Source of the DNA: Marinococcus luteus_A
Lineage (GTDB): Bacteria; Bacillota; Bacilli; Bacillales; Marinococcaceae
NCBI RefSeq assembly: GCF_034497705.1
Contig: NZ_JAXRUV010000011.1
Location: 22,890 to 86,889 of the forward strand
Direction of reading: 5' to 3'
DNA: 64,000 nt
In this document: piece by piece, positions 33,216-41,447 of the stretch
Layout of the letters: each line of letters opens with the position of its first letter
Position numbering within the stretch: position 1 is the first letter of the stretch
Program-made: the position numbers and the translations under genes
The notes under the pieces: generated by a model
Told to the model about the DNA's origin: nothing
What the model saw: the letters and a program-made list of their open reading frames with translations, nothing else
The model's database searches: none

Positions 33216-34115
33216 ATGGGTAAAAGAATCATGCTGTTTCTGTTAACGAACATGATGGTGTTGTTAACAATTGTCGTCGTGTTTTCAATACTAAGTTTGT
33301 TTGGTGTTAACCTGGGTGCTTATGACTACGGGGCCGGGACGCTCAATTTGGTGCCGCTGTTAATTATCAGTGCCGTTATCGGCTTTGCCGGAGCATTTAT
33401 TTCACTGGCTATGTCGAGATTCATAGCGAAAAAAGCGATGAACGTCAAAGTGATTGACCCGGATAATCCGGGAAGCCAGGCTGAAAAAATGGTAGTTGAA
33501 AAAGTTCACCGTCTCTGCCGGCGCGCAGGGCTCACTCATATGCCGGAGGTTGGGATTTACCAGTCCTCTGAAGTGAACGCTTTTGCGACGGGGCCGACCA
33601 AAAAAAGATCGCTTGTGTCCGTTTCAACCGGTCTGCTTCAATCGATGGACGATGATGCTGTTGAAGGCGTTATCGCCCATGAGGTTGCCCACGTGGCAAA
33701 TGGCGATATGATCACTATGACACTGCTGCAGGGAATCGTGAACACGTTCGTGGTGTTCCTGGCACGGGTCGTAGCCTTTGCAGTATCGAGATTCGTAAAC
33801 GAAAATATGCGCCCGATTATTCACTTTCTGGCGATTATTGTATTTCAAATCCTCTTTTCGATTCTCGGAAGCATTGTCGTGGCTGCCTACTCCCGTTACC
33901 GTGAGTATCACGCCGACCGCGGCGGGGCAGACCTTGCTGGAAAAGACAAGATGGCCCATGCTCTCCGCTCGCTGCAAAATTATGTGGACCGGGTAGATAC
34001 GGAACAGTCCTCCATGCAGACGCTGAAAATTAATAACAAGCCGTCGGCAGCTGCGATGCTCTTTTCGTCGCACCCGCCGCTTGAAGACCGGATCCGCCGT
34101 TTAGAACAAAGCTGA
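33216..34115 (+). CDS. htpX: Membrane zinc metalloprotease HtpX
   Basis: Stress-induced M48 protease that degrades misfolded membrane proteins. 299 residues: two N-terminal membrane helices (about 5-25 and 38-60), zinc site HEVAHVANGD (about 150-159), two further hydrophobic segments, and the downstream metal/active-site Glu in YREYHADRGGADLAG. The C-terminus ends with the usual SSHPPLEDRIRRLE. AAGGAGAG lies 7 bases before ATG 33216; an upstream in-frame start at 33189 is not needed. Monocistronic with its own terminator. Confidence 0.95.
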   Translation: MGKRIMLFLLTNMMVLLTIVVVFSILSLFGVNLGAYDYGAGTLNLVPLLIISAVIGFAGAFISLAMSRFIAKKAMNVKVIDPDNPGSQAEKMVVEKVHRLCRRAGLTHMPEVGIYQSSEVNAFATGPTKKRSLVSVSTGLLQSMDDDAVEGVIAHEVAHVANGDMITMTLLQGIVNTFVVFLARVVAFAVSRFVNENMRPIIHFLAIIVFQILFSILGSIVVAAYSRYREYHADRGGADLAGKDKMAHALRSLQNYVDRVDTEQSSMQTLKINNKPSAAAMLFSSHPPLEDRIRRLEQS

Positions 34116-34129
34116 ATATATGCACCTTC

Positions 34130-34160
34130 CCCGGATGCGCCTGCCGCGTCCGGGTTTTTT
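34130..34160 (+). terminator. Terminator after htpX
   Basis: CCCGGATGCG pairs with CGCGTCCGGG (one G-U) followed by T6. Confidence 0.87.
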
Positions 34161-34209
34161 GTACCAGGTGGAAGGATAGAGAGGTAGATATTTCCCGGGA
34201 AATATAAAA

Positions 34210-34236
34210 TTGACACAAAAACGTAAATGATATGGT
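34210..34236 (+). promoter_or_regulatory. Candidate promoter of the CopC-like gene
   Basis: TTGACA (34210-34215) and TATGGT (34231-34236) with a short 15-base spacer, directly upstream of a 20-base palindrome. The suboptimal spacing would suit a MerR-like twisting activator or repressor control. Confidence 0.4.
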
Positions 34237-34246
34237 TCGAATTTGG

Positions 34247-34266
34247 CTTTATATCATGATATAAAG
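34247..34266. promoter_or_regulatory. Perfect 20-base palindrome, candidate operator
   Basis: CTTTATATCATGATATAAAG is a perfect dyad with no spacer, 35 bases before the start of the CopC-like gene and about 10 bases after its candidate -10 box, a typical repressor position. I cannot assign it to a known regulator. Confidence 0.6.
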
Positions 34267-34301
34267 AATAGAGTGATTTATTTATTGAAAGGAGAAGTCC
34301 T

Positions 34302-34865
34302 ATGAAATATCGAATTTTTGGTCTTCTCGCGGTTTTATTTTTCATCGCTTCCCCTTACCAGGCGGTTGCAGCGCCCGTACTGGAATCCTCGAGTCCGGAA
34401 GATGGAGATTCTTTGTTGGAAGTACCCGAGCGAGTGGAACTCAACTTTGATACAGAGATTGACCGTGTAGAAGATATGTATCTGCTTGTAGAAACCGGCG
34501 ATGAAATTGATATAGAAGAACCATCGATCAGTGAAGACGGAACGACAGTCTCTGCAGAAATCGAAAGCATTCTGGAAAATGGAAACTATATATTGAATTA
34601 CACTGTAACGGATACGGAAGGGGAGTCTGAGCAGCAGGGCATTAATTTCAGTATTAACAGTAATTCTTCTTTAGAAGAAAGACAGGATAACCTGGAAGAA
34701 CGTACAGGTGAAAGTGCCCTCACAGAGGCTGAACAGGAGGAAGAGCAGGAAGCAGAAGAAGCAGGCCCGAATATCCCCGGCATGGTGATTATGGGGACGC
34801 TTGGTCTGACAGTCGTTTCCGCGTTCACTATCATTTTATGGAAAAACAGAGAGCGTAAAAAGTAA
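34302..34865 (+). CDS. CopC-domain surface protein without copper ligands
   Basis: Secreted, membrane-anchored protein of 187 residues: signal peptide (about 1-23, ending AVAA), one CopC/CopC-D-like immunoglobulin domain (PVLESSSPEDGDSLLEVP through GINFSIN), an acidic Glu-rich linker (about 130-152), a C-terminal membrane helix (PGMVIMGTLGLTVVSAFTII) and a basic tail. Classical CopC binds copper through the mature N-terminal His and a second His; this protein has no His and no Cys anywhere, so classical copper binding is excluded. CopC-like domains with this anchor are common in Bacillaceae with unknown roles. AAAGGAG precedes ATG 34302. Confidence 0.85.
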   Translation: MKYRIFGLLAVLFFIASPYQAVAAPVLESSSPEDGDSLLEVPERVELNFDTEIDRVEDMYLLVETGDEIDIEEPSISEDGTTVSAEIESILENGNYILNYTVTDTEGESEQQGINFSINSNSSLEERQDNLEERTGESALTEAEQEEEQEAEEAGPNIPGMVIMGTLGLTVVSAFTIILWKNRERKK

Positions 34866-34871
34866 TAGCGG

Positions 34872-34903
34872 ACAGCTTCGACACCCTTCGAAGCTGTTTT
34901 TTT
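34872..34903 (+). terminator. Terminator after the CopC-like gene
   Basis: ACAGCTTCGA pairs with TCGAAGCTGT across a 6-base loop; T7 follows. Confidence 0.87.
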
Positions 34904-34996
34904 GTTTGTGCATGGAAAAATCCAATGACTTCAGCCGTTCTTGTTTGGCAGGGAGACACCTTTGTCCGCTATAATAGACGGGGAGAGAGGACGGAG

Positions 34997-35911
34997 ATGC
35001 AGATGAGAGAGCAGCAGACAGGCATTGCAGCAGGAGTGGCGGCTTATGTACTTTGGGGATTTCTTCCGCTTTACTGGAAGCTTTTTAACGATGTTCCGGC
35101 GATCGATGTGCTTGCCCACCGGGTGATTTGGTCGTTTTTGTTCATGGCTGTACTTATTGTGCTGATTGGGGGCTATAAAGGAGTATGGAATGAAATAACG
35201 CATGCTTTTCATTCCGTGAAAACGACGGCGGCGATTACCGGCGCCGCTTTATTGATTACCATCAACTGGTTCACCTTTATCTTTGCGGTAAACGGGGACC
35301 ACGTGATCCAGGCGAGTCTGGGCTACTATATTAATCCGCTTGTGAACGTAGCTCTGGCCACGGTGTTTTTAAAAGAGCGGCTGGCACGCATGGAAATAGC
35401 TGCGGTAGTGCTCGCATTTATCGGCGTATTCGTGCTGACGATTTCCTACGGGCAGTTTCCGTGGGCTTCGATTATCCTGGCATTATCCTTTGGGTGCTAT
35501 GGTATTATTAAAAAAACTGTAGCGCTCGGCGCATGGGCAGGTTTGACACTGGAATCGTTTCTGGCAGCTCCATTTGCCCTGATTTTTTTAATGTTCTTTT
35601 CGGGCGAAACGGCTTCCACCTATGATTCGGGCACGTGGACACTGCTCTTCGGGGCGGGGGCAGCTACAGCCGTTCCATTGCTGCTGTTTGCCTCAGGGGC
35701 ACGAAAGATCAGCTATTCTCTGCTTGGCTTTCTGCAATACATTGCGCCGACGATTATGCTCGGGCTGGGTGTTTTTTTATTTAGGGAGCCTTTTTCCTTC
35801 CAGCAGTTCACGGCATTTTTAATTGTTTGGGCGGGACTTACGCTGTTTACCGTTTCCCGGACACGTATTCATATGCAGAGAAAGAAAACAGAAGCAGCTA
35901 TAAATAATTGA
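34997..35911 (+). CDS. rarD: RarD-like EamA-family transporter
   Basis: Inner-membrane protein of about 304 residues with ten hydrophobic helices arranged as two EamA repeats. RarD signatures: AYVLWGFLPLYWKLF at the N-terminus, LAHRVIWSFLFM, INWFTFIFAVNGDHVIQASLGYYINPL and ALSFGCYGIIKK. Members are annotated as chloramphenicol-sensitive protein RarD; the natural substrate is unknown, likely a small metabolite exporter. Starts ATG 34997 and ATG 35003 are both possible, with GAGAGG upstream; the open frame to 34925 has no family sequence. Confidence 0.9.
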   Translation: MQMREQQTGIAAGVAAYVLWGFLPLYWKLFNDVPAIDVLAHRVIWSFLFMAVLIVLIGGYKGVWNEITHAFHSVKTTAAITGAALLITINWFTFIFAVNGDHVIQASLGYYINPLVNVALATVFLKERLARMEIAAVVLAFIGVFVLTISYGQFPWASIILALSFGCYGIIKKTVALGAWAGLTLESFLAAPFALIFLMFFSGETASTYDSGTWTLLFGAGAATAVPLLLFASGARKISYSLLGFLQYIAPTIMLGLGVFLFREPFSFQQFTAFLIVWAGLTLFTVSRTRIHMQRKKTEAAINN

Positions 35912-35928
35912 AGAAAAGGAGAGAAAGC

Positions 35929-36948
35929 ATGGATGAGCGATACTCGAGACAGCAGCTGTTTTCGCCGATTGGTGAAGCAGGCCAGAAAAAATTAAACGAA
36001 AGCTCTGTGACGATTGTCGGTGCGGGAGCGCTCGGGGCTTCAGCAGCGGAGATGCTTGTGCGCGCCGGCGTTGGCACGGTGACGATCGCAGACCGTGATT
36101 ACGTAGAGTACAGTAACCTGCAGCGCCAGCAGCTGTATACGGAAAAGGATGCCGCAGAGCAGATGCCTAAAGCAGCCGCGGCACAACAACGGCTGCGTGA
36201 AATTAACTCCGGGGTTCGTGTGCACGGTGAAGTGGTGGATGTCGATTTTACATGGATCGAAGCAAAGGCTGCAGAGACAGATCTTATCATTGACGGCACG
36301 GACAATTTTGATACCCGTCTGCTGATAAACGATGCGGCGAGAAAATACCGCAAGCCCTGGATTTACGGAGCCTGTGTTGGAAGTATCGGCATGGTGCACC
36401 CGTTTCTTCCAGGGGGGCGCCCATGCTTCCGCTGCGTATGGAAAAAGATCCCTTCGCAAGGGCAGACGTGTGACACAGTAGGAGTGATCGCTCCGGCTGT
36501 GCAGTCAGTAGCGGCAAAGCAGACGGCCGCAGCCTTGAAAATACTGGTCGGAGATGGAGAAAGCCTTCCGGTAAGTCTGGATTATTTTGATCTTTGGAAC
36601 CAGCAGCAGTTTTCCATCGGCCTGCAGAGCAGTAAAGATCCGGAATGCCTATCGTGCGGTGAAAAAGCGGAATATCCGGCGTTAACATATGAACATTCAA
36701 ATAAAACGAGCGTACTGTGCGGCAGGGAAACGGTACAGATCCGCCCGGGGGAAAGCAAACAGCTGAACTTTGAACGGCTCGAGCGCGATTGGGAAAGCCG
36801 GAACTGGAGCGTGCGCAAAAATCCTTATCTGCTGTCGGTGCAGACTGAAACGCGGCGTATCGTTTTATTTCAGGACGGGCGGGCGCTCATTCACGGCACG
36901 AGCGACGTTCAGGAAGCCAAGCGGTGGTATGCACAGCTGCTCGGGTAA
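35929..36948 (+). CDS. moeB: Sulfur-carrier adenylyltransferase MoeB/ThiF
   Basis: E1-like enzyme that adenylates the C-terminal Gly-Gly of MoaD (or ThiS) for sulfur transfer. 339 residues: YSRQQLFSPIGEAGQKKL at the N-terminus, ATP loop VGAGALGASAAEMLVRAGVG, DRDYVEYSNLQRQ with the Arg finger, GTDNFDTRLLIND, and two zinc CxxC pairs, CFRC and CLSC. The C-terminal 70 residues are a short extension without a rhodanese Cys. AAGGAGAG precedes ATG 35929. It opens the molybdenum cofactor island, and moaD is 5 kb downstream, so MoeB function is favoured over ThiF. Confidence 0.9.
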   Translation: MDERYSRQQLFSPIGEAGQKKLNESSVTIVGAGALGASAAEMLVRAGVGTVTIADRDYVEYSNLQRQQLYTEKDAAEQMPKAAAAQQRLREINSGVRVHGEVVDVDFTWIEAKAAETDLIIDGTDNFDTRLLINDAARKYRKPWIYGACVGSIGMVHPFLPGGRPCFRCVWKKIPSQGQTCDTVGVIAPAVQSVAAKQTAAALKILVGDGESLPVSLDYFDLWNQQQFSIGLQSSKDPECLSCGEKAEYPALTYEHSNKTSVLCGRETVQIRPGESKQLNFERLERDWESRNWSVRKNPYLLSVQTETRRIVLFQDGRALIHGTSDVQEAKRWYAQLLG

Positions 36949-36985
36949 CCTAAAAACAATCCATCGAAGGGAGCTGACGGACAAT

Positions 36986-37762
36986 ATGAACTGGAAACCC
37001 TTCGTAGCAGCAGGGGCCGGGATTTTTCTTCTTCAGGGCTGCAACGGCGGCGGTCCGCAGGCAGAACAGAACGAAGGGGAGACTGAGCTGACGGTTTCAG
37101 CGGCGGCCAGCCTTCAGGATGCCCTGACAGAGGTGCAAAAAAGCTTCGCCAACGAGCATCCGGATATTTCACTGGCCTTTAACTACGGCGGATCCGGAAC
37201 ACTAAAGCAGCAGATTGAGCGCGGCAGTCCGGCGGACGTCTTTTTGTCAGCTTCAGCTTCGCACTATAACGATCTTGAACAGGAGAATAAAATAGTGGAA
37301 GCAGAAAATCCTGCTTTTGCAGAAAATACGCTGGTGGCGGTCGTGCCTGAAGACAGTTCGGCAGAGGAACTTCAAAACGTGCTTGAGGGGAGCGGACGGA
37401 TAGCCGTGGCAACGCCGGAAGCAGCACCTGCCGGAAGGTATACCCGGGAAGCACTCACTTCCATGGAGGAATGGGAGCGCGTGCAGGATCGGATGGTTTT
37501 TGCCAAGGATGTGCGGCACGCGTTAACTCTTGTCGAAAGAGGCAATGCAGCGGTCGGCTTTGTGTACGCTTCAGACGCCCGCGGAGCTGACGTCCGGATG
37601 CTTGAAGAAATTGATGCTTCTCTGTACTCAGCTATTCATTATTACGGCGGGGCCGTGGCGGGGAACGGGAATGAAAAAGAAAGCCGGGAATTTATGGAGT
37701 ATATGCAAAGCAGCGAAGCCCGGGACATTTTGCGCTCGTACGGCTTTTCAAACCCGGAATAA
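36986..37762 (+). CDS. modA: Molybdate ABC transporter substrate-binding lipoprotein ModA
   Basis: Extracytoplasmic molybdate-binding protein, 258 residues. Lipoprotein signal with lipobox FLLQGC (Cys about residue 18), then ModA signatures TVSAAASLQDALTEV, NYGGSGTLKQQIERGSPADVFLSAS and LVERGNAAVGFVYASDA. The Ser residues at AAASL and GGSGTL are those that hold the oxyanion in ModA. ATG 36986 lies 37 bases after moeB, with GGGAG 12 bases before. It is 13 bases upstream of modB. Confidence 0.93.
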   Translation: MNWKPFVAAGAGIFLLQGCNGGGPQAEQNEGETELTVSAAASLQDALTEVQKSFANEHPDISLAFNYGGSGTLKQQIERGSPADVFLSASASHYNDLEQENKIVEAENPAFAENTLVAVVPEDSSAEELQNVLEGSGRIAVATPEAAPAGRYTREALTSMEEWERVQDRMVFAKDVRHALTLVERGNAAVGFVYASDARGADVRMLEEIDASLYSAIHYYGGAVAGNGNEKESREFMEYMQSSEARDILRSYGFSNPE

Positions 37763-37775
37763 AGGAGCGTGCCTG

Positions 37776-38429
37776 ATGTTTTGGTTTCCGATACAGTTAT
37801 CTCTCTTGACAGCAAGCATCGCAGCAGTCCTTGTTTTCATTGCCGGTGCGATGCTCGGGAGAGTTTTTGCCGTCAGAAATTTCCGGGGGAAGCTGGGGGC
37901 GGAAACGTTCCTGATGCTTCCGCTCGTGCTGCCGCCGTCCGTTACCGGCTTTTTACTTATCGTCGTTTTTGGAACGAACAGCTGGATTGGCAGCGTGTAT
38001 GAAAAAGTGTTTCAAAATTCGATTATTTTCACGCCGGTCGCCGCTGTTGTTGCCGCTGCGGTCGTGGCGTTTCCTTTAATGTTTCAGTCGGCAAAAACCG
38101 GCTACGGTTCAATTGACCCAAATATTGAATCCGCTGCAAGAGTTGACGGGGCAGGAGAGTGGCGGGTGTTTACAAATATTGCTGTTCCTCTCGCCGGGAG
38201 GGCGCTTATGACAGGGTTTGTGCTCAGTTTTACGAGAGCTCTGGGGGAATTCGGGGCTACGCTGATGTTTGCCGGGAATATTCCCGGCGTTACACAAACA
38301 ATGCCGACGGCCATTTACGTGGCCATTGAGTCGAATCAAATGAACCTTGCGTATACGTACGTCGGCATCAGTATATTTATTTCCTTCCTGCTGCTCGGTT
38401 TAACTTACCTTTTAAACCGGGAACGTTAA
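37776..38429 (+). CDS. modB: Molybdate ABC transporter permease ModB
   Basis: Membrane subunit of the molybdate importer, 217 residues and about five helices: PIQLSLLTASIAAVLVFIAG, LPLVLPPSVTGFLL and the ATPase-contact loop ESAARVDGAGEWRVFTNIAVP with the permease EAA motif. AAAGGAG precedes ATG 37776. No modC ATPase gene follows; the next gene is moaC on the opposite strand, four bases away. A small hairpin CGGTGA-TAG-TCACCG plus CTTTT (38449-38468), inside the moaC end, may end the transcript. Confidence 0.92.
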   Translation: MFWFPIQLSLLTASIAAVLVFIAGAMLGRVFAVRNFRGKLGAETFLMLPLVLPPSVTGFLLIVVFGTNSWIGSVYEKVFQNSIIFTPVAAVVAAAVVAFPLMFQSAKTGYGSIDPNIESAARVDGAGEWRVFTNIAVPLAGRALMTGFVLSFTRALGEFGATLMFAGNIPGVTQTMPTAIYVAIESNQMNLAYTYVGISIFISFLLLGLTYLLNRER

Positions 38430-38432
38430 GTA

Positions 38433-38921
38433 TTAATCGCTTGTTTCCCGGTGATAGTCACCGCTTTTGCCCCCGGTTTTTTCAAGCAGATATGTCGGTC
38501 CGATGACCATTCCCTTATCGAGCGCTTTGCACATATCATACACGGTCAAAGCAGCGGCGGATGCTGCAGTCAACGCTTCCATTTCCACACCGGTGCTTCC
38601 CTTCGTTTTGACAAAAGCTTCAATAAACAGTTCATACGTTTCTTCTGTTTTCCAGTAGAAGCTGATGTCCACGTTACTTAACGGGAGCGGATGGCACATT
38701 GGTATAAGGGTGGATGTCTGTTTGGCGCCGGTGATTCCTGCGATTTGGGCAACGGCAAGCACATCCCCTTTTTTAATATCTCCCTGCGTCACGGCATGGT
38801 AGACCTCTTCCGGAACACGAATGCTTGAACCTGCCAGGGCGCTTCTGCTCGTCACCGGTTTATCGGAGACATCCACCATTCTGGCCCGGCCCTGTTCGTT
38901 AAAATGCGTAAATTCTGACAT
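38433..38921 (-). CDS. moaC: Cyclic pyranopterin monophosphate synthase MoaC
   Basis: Completes the first step of molybdenum cofactor synthesis with MoaA, forming cyclic pyranopterin phosphate. 162 residues. Motifs: RMVDVSDKPVTSRSALA, AGITGAKQTSTLIPMCHPLPL and GVEMEALTAASAAALTVYDM with the active-site Lys in CKALDKGM. ATG 38921 is preceded by AGGAGGGAG. It is the only gene of the island on the minus strand and is divergent from moeA, sharing an 80-base control region. Confidence 0.95.
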   Translation of the reverse strand: MSEFTHFNEQGRARMVDVSDKPVTSRSALAGSSIRVPEEVYHAVTQGDIKKGDVLAVAQIAGITGAKQTSTLIPMCHPLPLSNVDISFYWKTEETYELFIEAFVKTKGSTGVEMEALTAASAAALTVYDMCKALDKGMVIGPTYLLEKTGGKSGDYHRETSD

Positions 38922-38947
38922 GGTAAATCTCCCTCCTGGATATAGTA

Positions 38948-38977
38948 TTGACCGATTATAGCACGGATACATACATT
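38948..38977. promoter_or_regulatory. Overlapping divergent promoters of moaC and moeA
   Basis: Minus strand: extended -10 TGCTATAAT with TATAAT at 38960-38955 for moaC. Plus strand: TTGACC (38948-38953) and TACATT (38972-38977) with an 18-base spacer for moeA. The two overlap, so only one can be used at a time. Confidence 0.5.
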
Positions 38978-39001
38978 CAAATACGACAAAGGAGCATCGA
39001 T

Positions 39002-40270
39002 ATGGTTGAAAAACGTACGCCTGTCCCTGTAAAAGAAGCAATTGAACGAGTAATGGAGAATATCAAAGAAGGTGGCGTGGAGGAGGTCTCCATCCAGGAG
39101 TCCTACGGCCGCCGGCTGGCAGAGACGATTACGGCCGCTCATCCGGTCCCGCCGTTTGACCGTTCCCCCTATGACGGGTTTGCCATCCGTTCGGTGGACT
39201 CGCGTGGAGCTTCGCGGGAGCAGCCTGTTACCTTTCAGGTAGTTGAGGAAATAGGAGCTGGCTTTGTGTCACAAAAAGAACTCGGGCCTTTCCAGGCAGT
39301 ACGCATCATGACAGGGGCAAAAATTCCGGAGCAGTGCGATGCCGTCGTAATGCTCGAGCTTGCCCAGGAGGATCATGACGGAAAGTACCCGCTTATGACG
39401 ATTAAGCGCGAATTTGAACAGCATCAAAACATCTCCTTTGAAGGGGAGGACACGGAGGCAGGCACCGAACTCGTTCCGGTGGGCACGTGGATTGACCCGG
39501 GCGTCACGGCCCTGCTTGCGACATTTGGCTACGCCACGGTGAAGGTGGCTAAAAAGCCGGTCGTCGGCGTGTTTGCGACAGGCACGGAGCTGCTTGATGT
39601 CTCTGATGATCTGGAGCCGGGCAAAATACGAAACAGCAACGCCTACATGATGATCGCCCAGCTTCAGCGCGCCGGGGCGGAGCCTGTATACTACGGTAAG
39701 CTGAAGGATGAACTGGATCCCTGCTACGAGGCGGTGCGCCAGGCGGCCGAGGAAACGGACATGGTCATTACGACCGGCGGGGTGTCGGTCGGGGACTACG
39801 ACCTGCTCCCGGACGTTTATGAACGACTCGGCGCAGACGTGTTCTTTAACAAAGTAGCGATGCGTCCCGGCAGCGTGACGACCGTTGCCAGCTGGGAAGG
39901 CACGCTGCTGTTTGGCCTTTCAGGAAATCCGTCCGCCTGCTATATGGGCTTTGAGCTTTTTGTGCGGCCGGTGATTCAGGCTGTCATGCATTCTGCGCAT
40001 CCGCACCATACGATGGTAAAGGCGGAGCTTGCGGCGGATTTCTCCAAGCCGAACCCGTACACCCGTTTTGTGCGCGGCAGCTGCCGTGCAGAAGGCGACC
40101 GTTTATATGCAGAGCCGGGAGGCTTTAATAAGTCGAGTGCGGTAACCTCCCTGGCCGGTGCCAATGCGTGTATCGTTTTACCCGGGGGAAGTCGTGGGTA
40201 CCAGCAGGGGGACGTAGTCGACGTCATGCTGCTTGAAGATAATGAAGGCCAGAAGGAGCCGCTCTCATGA
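39002..40270 (+). CDS. moeA: Molybdopterin molybdenumtransferase MoeA
   Basis: Inserts molybdenum into adenylated molybdopterin. 422 residues: PVPPFDRSPYDGFAIRS, IMTGAKIPEQCDAVVMLE, GVFATGTELLDV, TGGVSVGDYDLLPD, FGLSGNPSACYMGFELFVRP. This is the usual four-domain length. AAAGGAG lies 8 bases before ATG 39002. It starts a tightly packed run moeA-mobB-moaE-moaD-mobA-moaA in which most genes overlap or nearly touch. Confidence 0.95.
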   Translation: MVEKRTPVPVKEAIERVMENIKEGGVEEVSIQESYGRRLAETITAAHPVPPFDRSPYDGFAIRSVDSRGASREQPVTFQVVEEIGAGFVSQKELGPFQAVRIMTGAKIPEQCDAVVMLELAQEDHDGKYPLMTIKREFEQHQNISFEGEDTEAGTELVPVGTWIDPGVTALLATFGYATVKVAKKPVVGVFATGTELLDVSDDLEPGKIRNSNAYMMIAQLQRAGAEPVYYGKLKDELDPCYEAVRQAAEETDMVITTGGVSVGDYDLLPDVYERLGADVFFNKVAMRPGSVTTVASWEGTLLFGLSGNPSACYMGFELFVRPVIQAVMHSAHPHHTMVKAELAADFSKPNPYTRFVRGSCRAEGDRLYAEPGGFNKSSAVTSLAGANACIVLPGGSRGYQQGDVVDVMLLEDNEGQKEPLS

Positions 40271-40752
40271 CCACCCCGGTACTGCAGGTAACGGGATTTA
40301 AAGAAAGCGGGAAAACGACCCTGCTTAAACGCTGGACGGAGCTTGCCCGGGCAAACGGCTGGAGGGTAGGTGTATTAAAGCATCACGGCCATAGGAGCGT
40401 GCCGCTTCAGCCGGAGGGTGTCGACAGCCTGGAGCTGAAGGAGGCGGGCGCCGTGGCTTCCGGTGTGGAAGGGGCCGGAGTCTTTCAGTTCCTCGCAGAT
40501 ATGGAGGAGCCGGACCTTTCCACGCTTCTTAATATTTATCAGCAGCTGCCGCTTGATGTTATCCTTATAGAAGGATACAAAAAAGCGCCGCATCCTAAAG
40601 TCCTTCTGCTCCGGAGCACAGAAGATAAAATATCCCTTGAGGGTCTTGATAATATTCAAACAGCGTTTGGTCCTGGAGAAGAAGTGAATCATTTTCAGGA
40701 TATGGAAAAAACAGATGAATGGTTTGAACAATATATGAGGAGTATACTATGA
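40267..40752 (+). CDS. mobB: Molybdopterin-guanine dinucleotide adapter MobB
   Basis: Small P-loop protein (161 residues) that assists MobA in forming the guanine dinucleotide cofactor. Walker A GFKESGKTTLLKRW near the N-terminus, KHHGH following, and DVILIEGYKKAPHPKVLLLR in the middle are family marks. Its start overlaps the moeA stop by four bases (ATGA), implying translational coupling. Presence of mobA and mobB means the cell makes the bis-MGD cofactor used by DMSO-reductase-family enzymes, none of which is in the window. Confidence 0.93.
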   Translation: MTTPVLQVTGFKESGKTTLLKRWTELARANGWRVGVLKHHGHRSVPLQPEGVDSLELKEAGAVASGVEGAGVFQFLADMEEPDLSTLLNIYQQLPLDVILIEGYKKAPHPKVLLLRSTEDKISLEGLDNIQTAFGPGEEVNHFQDMEKTDEWFEQYMRSIL

Positions 40753-41213
40753 AGAAACGATTTTTCGTTACATCAGAACCGCTGTCTGTGGAAGAGCTTG
40801 CTGCTGAAGTGACGCGTCCGGAAGCAGGAGCTGTGGTGCAGTTTATCGGCACGGTCCGGGAATTCACCAAAGGCCGGCGGACAGTCTACCTGGAATATGA
40901 AGCGTATCATTCGATGGCTGAAAAACAGCTCGAGGCGATCGGACGGGAAGTGAAGGAACGCTGGCCGGATGCTGAATCAGCCGTTGGCCACCGCACCGGT
41001 GAACTGCAGATCTCGGATGCGGCAGTTGTCATTGCTGTTTCGACGCCGCACCGGAAAGACGCTTATGAGGCGAATGAATATATTATTGAGCGCATCAAAC
41101 AAATTGTACCTATATGGAAAAAAGAGCACTGGGAAGACGGCGAGCAGTGGGTAGGAGATCAGCTTGAACAAAAGCGGTACCCAGACGGGGCCCCGGGAGG
41201 TGGAAATAAGTGA
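40749..41213 (+). CDS. moaE: Molybdopterin synthase large subunit MoaE
   Basis: Catalytic subunit that adds two sulfurs from MoaD thiocarboxylate to cyclic pyranopterin. 154 residues with VQFIGTVREFTKGRRTVYLEYEAY split around the loop, HRTGELQISDAAVVIAVSTPHR and the active-site region YIIERIKQIVPIWKKEHWEDGEQWV (two Lys around residue 120). ATGA overlap with mobB. Confidence 0.95.
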   Translation: MKKRFFVTSEPLSVEELAAEVTRPEAGAVVQFIGTVREFTKGRRTVYLEYEAYHSMAEKQLEAIGREVKERWPDAESAVGHRTGELQISDAAVVIAVSTPHRKDAYEANEYIIERIKQIVPIWKKEHWEDGEQWVGDQLEQKRYPDGAPGGGNK

Positions 41214-41443
41214 TTAATGTGTTATGCTTTGCCCACATGAAAGATGTTTTTGGCGGTGAAAAGATCACCATTAGCAGTGGCGGCATAGCTACTGTGGAGG
41301 ATGTACTTGAGCATTTAAAGGTAACGTATGATGCTGATATCAGCGGCATTATGACCGCTGTGAATGAAGAGTTTGCTGAAGAAAGCACGCCGGTCGCCCA
41401 GGGGGACACCGTAGCCCTTATTCCGCCGGTCAGCGGGGGATGA
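41210..41443 (+). CDS. moaD: Molybdopterin synthase sulfur carrier MoaD
   Basis: Ubiquitin-like sulfur carrier of 77 residues ending in the required Gly-Gly (IPPVSGG), which MoeB adenylates. FAHMKDVFGGEKI and VAQGDTVALIPP are typical. Starts at GTG 41210 overlapping the moaE stop, with GGAGGTGG just upstream, so synthesis is coupled to its partner subunit. Confidence 0.94.
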   Translation: MINVLCFAHMKDVFGGEKITISSGGIATVEDVLEHLKVTYDADISGIMTAVNEEFAEESTPVAQGDTVALIPPVSGG

Positions 41444-41447
41444 TACT

